Assembly: GCA_001414345.1 (NCBI GenBank)
Contig: LLCB01000002.1
Coordinates: forward strand, 186,001-250,000
Direction of reading: 5' to 3'
Length of the DNA stretch: 64,000 bases
Source of the DNA: Hymenoscyphus infarciens
Lineage: Eukaryota > Ascomycota > Leotiomycetes > Helotiales > Helotiaceae
Part shown: one piece after another, positions 62,101 to 64,000 of the stretch
Position numbering within the stretch: position 1 is the stretch's first letter
Layout of the letters: each line of letters starts with the position of its first letter
Position numbers and translations under genes: made by a program
Notes under the pieces: generated by a model
What the model saw: only the letters and a program-made list of their open reading frames with translations
Told to the model about the DNA's origin: nothing
Database searches by the model: none

Positions 62101-62291
62101 TAGGCCGTAGGAAACAGAGTTCAGATATCGTTTCAATGGGTACATACTGGGGTGCTATATGGTCTCTGCAGGAATTTGGTACGATTCCGTGATGCTCCTG
62201 GCGCTTTCATTCCCTGACGCCATCTTGCCAGACATTGCCAGCAGACAACTGAATCTTTTGCCTGCTTAGAAGTGGATATGCTTCGTAACAT
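59112..62291 (-). CDS. cyt-4: mitochondrial RNase II-family exoribonuclease (Dss1 / cyt-4 type)
   Basis: Exons 62291-62148, 62082-61754 and 61695-59112 with introns of 65 bp (GTATGT...TTCAG, phase 0) and 58 bp (GTAAGT...TCTAG, phase 2), 1018 aa in all. The N-terminus (MLRSISTSKQAK...RWRQG) is basic and Ser-rich, a mitochondrial presequence. The RNB domain starts near residue 525: FCIDAPDAHEIDDAIS carries the conserved aspartates that bind catalytic magnesium; later blocks include YLPDRSLGML, SKFSLAGG and CTSPLRRYSDLLVHWQ. A C-terminal OB/S1-like part ends near 1018. Dss1 in yeast is the nuclease of the mitochondrial degradosome with Suv3, degrading and trimming RNA 3' to 5'; Neurospora cyt-4 mutants fail in mitochondrial RNA processing. 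Length and domain order fit this family. An upstream in-frame ATG at 62417 would lengthen the presequence. Divergent from cnxG. Confidence 0.93.
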
Positions 62292-62802
62292 ATCTAGACC
62301 TGAAAAAAGGAGGAGGGCACTCGTTGTATTAAATACAATGCGAGCTTGTTGATTGTCTACAGAGGCACCACGACCAAAAATGCTTTTTTGAGCCAGACCT
62401 CGGGGTGACGCGAACAAATGGTCCGTGCCCCTCAGTTCTTTTTATTAGAAAGGAAAACCTCCCCACAATATTTCTCCCCCCTCCAAGCAACACACCACAC
62501 CACCAATTCGACTCCTCCTCTGTACCTCCTCCCTGTTCAAGTATCAGAGGACAAACTGGAGCTCTTCATATCTTCGGTATGTTTACATTCTCTATCTTCA
62601 CTTGTGCCTAACCCTACCCTAGCATCGTGTGATGAACAATCATAGCATGTATTACCTGAAGCTGGACAGCTTTTGCTGTCTGGCAATGTGGTCTAACACC
62701 AAGATCTCTGACATCGCTGCTCAACCGCACATCACTTTACGTACGCTTCTTTCAAGAACCAAGCTGACTGTTCGTCAAGATAGTTGATGCAAGAACCCCA
62801 CC
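62292..62802. promoter_or_regulatory. divergent promoter region of the cyt-4-like gene and cnxG
   Basis: A 511-bp head-to-head region. Pyrimidine-rich tracts (ctccccacaatatttctcccccctcc) lie near 62460-62490. Short frames here (62405-62611, 62418-62645) look like leader sequence. No operator was recognised. Confidence 0.5.
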
Positions 62803-63075
62803 ATGTCAACTGCCCCAAAACCCGCTGCGCAGTTCAAGGTCATCTATTTCGCATCCGCCCATTCATACACTTCCATGGAGGCCGAGAATCTACAAGCTCC
62901 TCTGCCGCTATCTGAATTATTTGATAAGCTTGAGGAAAGATATGCGGGGATGAAATTCAAGGTGCTGGAAAGTTGTCTTGTCACGGTCAACCTCGAATAT
63001 GTTGATGTCGACAGTGACTTCGTCATCAAGGAGGGCGATGAAGTGGCAATCATCCCGCCTGTGAGCTCTGGGTGA
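62803..63075 (+). CDS. cnxG: molybdopterin synthase small subunit (MOCS2A / CnxG, MoaD family)
   Basis: Single exon, 90 aa, with a good start context (CACC ATG). It has the beta-grasp ubiquitin-like fold pattern of MoaD: FKVIYFASAHSYT at 12-24, PLPLSELFDKLEERYAG in the first helix, VNLEYVDVDSDFVIKEGDEVAIIPPVSSG at the end. This protein carries a thiocarboxylate on its C-terminal Gly, made by the MoeB/Uba4-like activating enzyme. It donates sulfur, with the large subunit (CnxH/MOCS2B), to convert precursor Z into molybdopterin for nitrate reductase and other Mo enzymes. In animals and plants small and large subunits can share one transcript; here it stands alone. The tail ends Ser-Gly rather than the Gly-Gly of bacterial MoaD; I recall SSG endings in other ascomycetes but did not check. 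Convergent with the PSI-like gene, 67 bp apart. Confidence 0.92.
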   Translation: MSTAPKPAAQFKVIYFASAHSYTSMEAENLQAPLPLSELFDKLEERYAGMKFKVLESCLVTVNLEYVDVDSDFVIKEGDEVAIIPPVSSG

Positions 63076-63142
63076 GGTTGAGGTTGTTGCAATTCAGGGT
63101 GTCATTGGAACGCCATCTTTCAAATTCTGCCTTCTTCCCCAG

Positions 63143-63638
63143 TTACTGGAGTAATGGCCTGGTAGAGTCTTCGCGATTGGCGTCTGCCAATCCAGAATTC
63201 CTTCTCCTCCACCTTGGTCGACAGTTCTTCCATATCTTCCACCATCCCTCTCCCCTGCTTTGCCACTTCCTCCTTACCACCTTGGAAATCTTGACGCCCA
63301 TGAAAGTGGCCACCAGCGCTGCCAACGTTGCAAATATCGTAACGATGCATGTCAGAAATGTGATGGTCGAGACTCGCGTTCCAAATGGTCTAGACCTCAA
63401 TTCCCATCTCTCTGATTGAAAAGGGCAAATATTTGCGTGAAAGAGTGGCGCAAGAATGGGTATACGTGACCGGTTGGGTATACAACTTGAAGACTGGGCT
63501 TTTATCAGTATAGTTGTCTCAATCGGATACTTACAACCTTACCACTGAGCACCAGCTACATGAGTTTTCCTGCAGACACTCTGTATCGTCTTGATGTCGC
63601 CAACACCTTTTCAGGAGGCCATCTGGACTGGCATCCAT
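63143..63638 (-). CDS. PSI-like cysteine-rich, single-pass membrane protein (5' end uncertain)
   Basis: Two exons recognised on the minus strand, 63638-63543 and 63493-63143, with a 49-bp intron (GTAAGG...CCCAG, branch-like ctgat, phase 0). Across the join the protein reads KRCWRH, C-x5-C (residues 21-27), SWC, then SSSC, the spacing of a plexin-semaphorin-integrin (PSI) type Cys fold. Then come ERWELRSRPFG, a transmembrane helix (STITFLTCIVTIFATLAAL) and a basic, Arg/Trp-rich cytoplasmic tail. The sole ATG in the first exon's frame (63638) leaves no signal peptide, so an upstream exon probably supplies one; I could not find it before the window edge. Function unknown; such proteins sit in the secretory pathway or vacuole. 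Tail-to-tail with cnxG. Confidence 0.65.
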
Positions 63639-64000
63639 TGGAATATTGATAGAAATATACACGATTATTGAAGCATCTGTGTTCCACAGTGCAAGACCAA
63701 GTCGCGTTTGAACCTTTTAGCGCCTGCCACACAGTGGAGGTCACGCTTCTGAACTTAACTCTTCTGTGCTTCTGACTTACTTCGATGGACATTTAAAAGT
63801 GGCAATAAAAAACTCAGGTTCGTACCTGCCCTCGTTGTGCCAGCTTTCTAGGGTAATTGAGGTGATCCCGAAGCTTTGGAACAATTTAGGGCTATTAACC
63901 CAGGGGTCTTGGAACAACCCAATTGAAAACGGGCGATTCTTAGTCATACACTACTTGCTTAACTGAGTACTGAGATTATTATTAGTACAAGTGAATCGAG
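63639..64000. other. upstream flank of the PSI-like gene
   Basis: Should contain the missing first exon or promoter. The minus frame stays open back to a TAA near 63729, with a hydrophobic IIVYISINIP stretch just before the 63638 ATG. No other gene was recognised. Confidence 0.35.

Noticed and set aside
63072..63419. Plus-strand 115-codon frame after cnxG
   Set aside because: It overlaps the last exon of the PSI-like gene on the other strand, whose splice-joined protein has clear features.

Overview
The window looks like chromosomal DNA of a filamentous ascomycete (Pezizomycotina; a leotiomycete is possible, but nothing here proves it). The evidence is short introns of 44-73 nt with GTATGT/GTAAGT-type donors, a Zn2Cys6 regulator, a Clr5-domain protein, a cyt-4/Dss1-type mitochondrial exoribonuclease and a stand-alone CnxG/MOCS2A. 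Above all, about half the window is extremely AT-rich, with CpA/TpG almost absent and TpA in excess. That is the footprint of repeat-induced point mutation (RIP). The genome here is two-compartment: gene islands of ordinary composition between blocks of RIP-killed transposons.

Layout: 1-5940, RIPed block with the end of an LTR element (LTR 655-970) and a solo LTR (1497-1899, 5-bp duplication ATAAA). 5940-10200, a small island with a divergent pair: an FHA-domain protein kinase (minus) and an unrecognised basic protein with an internal duplication (plus). 10200-20570, RIPed block with a 139-bp hairpin-bounded tandem array split by a 2.7-kb LTR element. 20570-26060, decayed low-complexity gene, Zn2Cys6 regulator, then a Clr5-domain gene. 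26036-47977, a nested transposon stack. 48018-49234, 3' flank of the Clr5 locus and a MITE. 50140-64000, ordinary genes: WD40 protein, cysteine-rich one-pass membrane protein, Ser/Thr-rich surface protein, cyt-4/Dss1-like RNase, CnxG, and a PSI-like membrane protein.

The main result is the transposon stack. A minus-strand Tad1-type LINE (poly-T at 26036-26058) entered the Clr5 locus and duplicated 12-14 bp (26024-26037 and 47964-47977). A 1.29-kb TRIM-like LTR element (31608-32892, duplication GTATT) and a 14.1-kb Ty3/gypsy element (33832-47956, duplication AGGCT/GGGCT) then entered the LINE. RIP has turned catalytic Asp codons into Asn codons and zinc-knuckle Cys codons into Tyr codons. RIP is weaker near the unique flanks. 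The gypsy element is about twice the usual length and carries about 6 kb of extra, once-coding sequence between pol and its 3' LTR.

The cyt-4/Dss1 gene and cnxG are divergent neighbours; cnxG and the PSI-like gene converge with a 67-bp gap. I saw no operons, tRNAs, rRNAs, CRISPR arrays or Starship captain gene. Gene models were built by hand from reading frames and splice signals, and all phases quoted were checked arithmetically.
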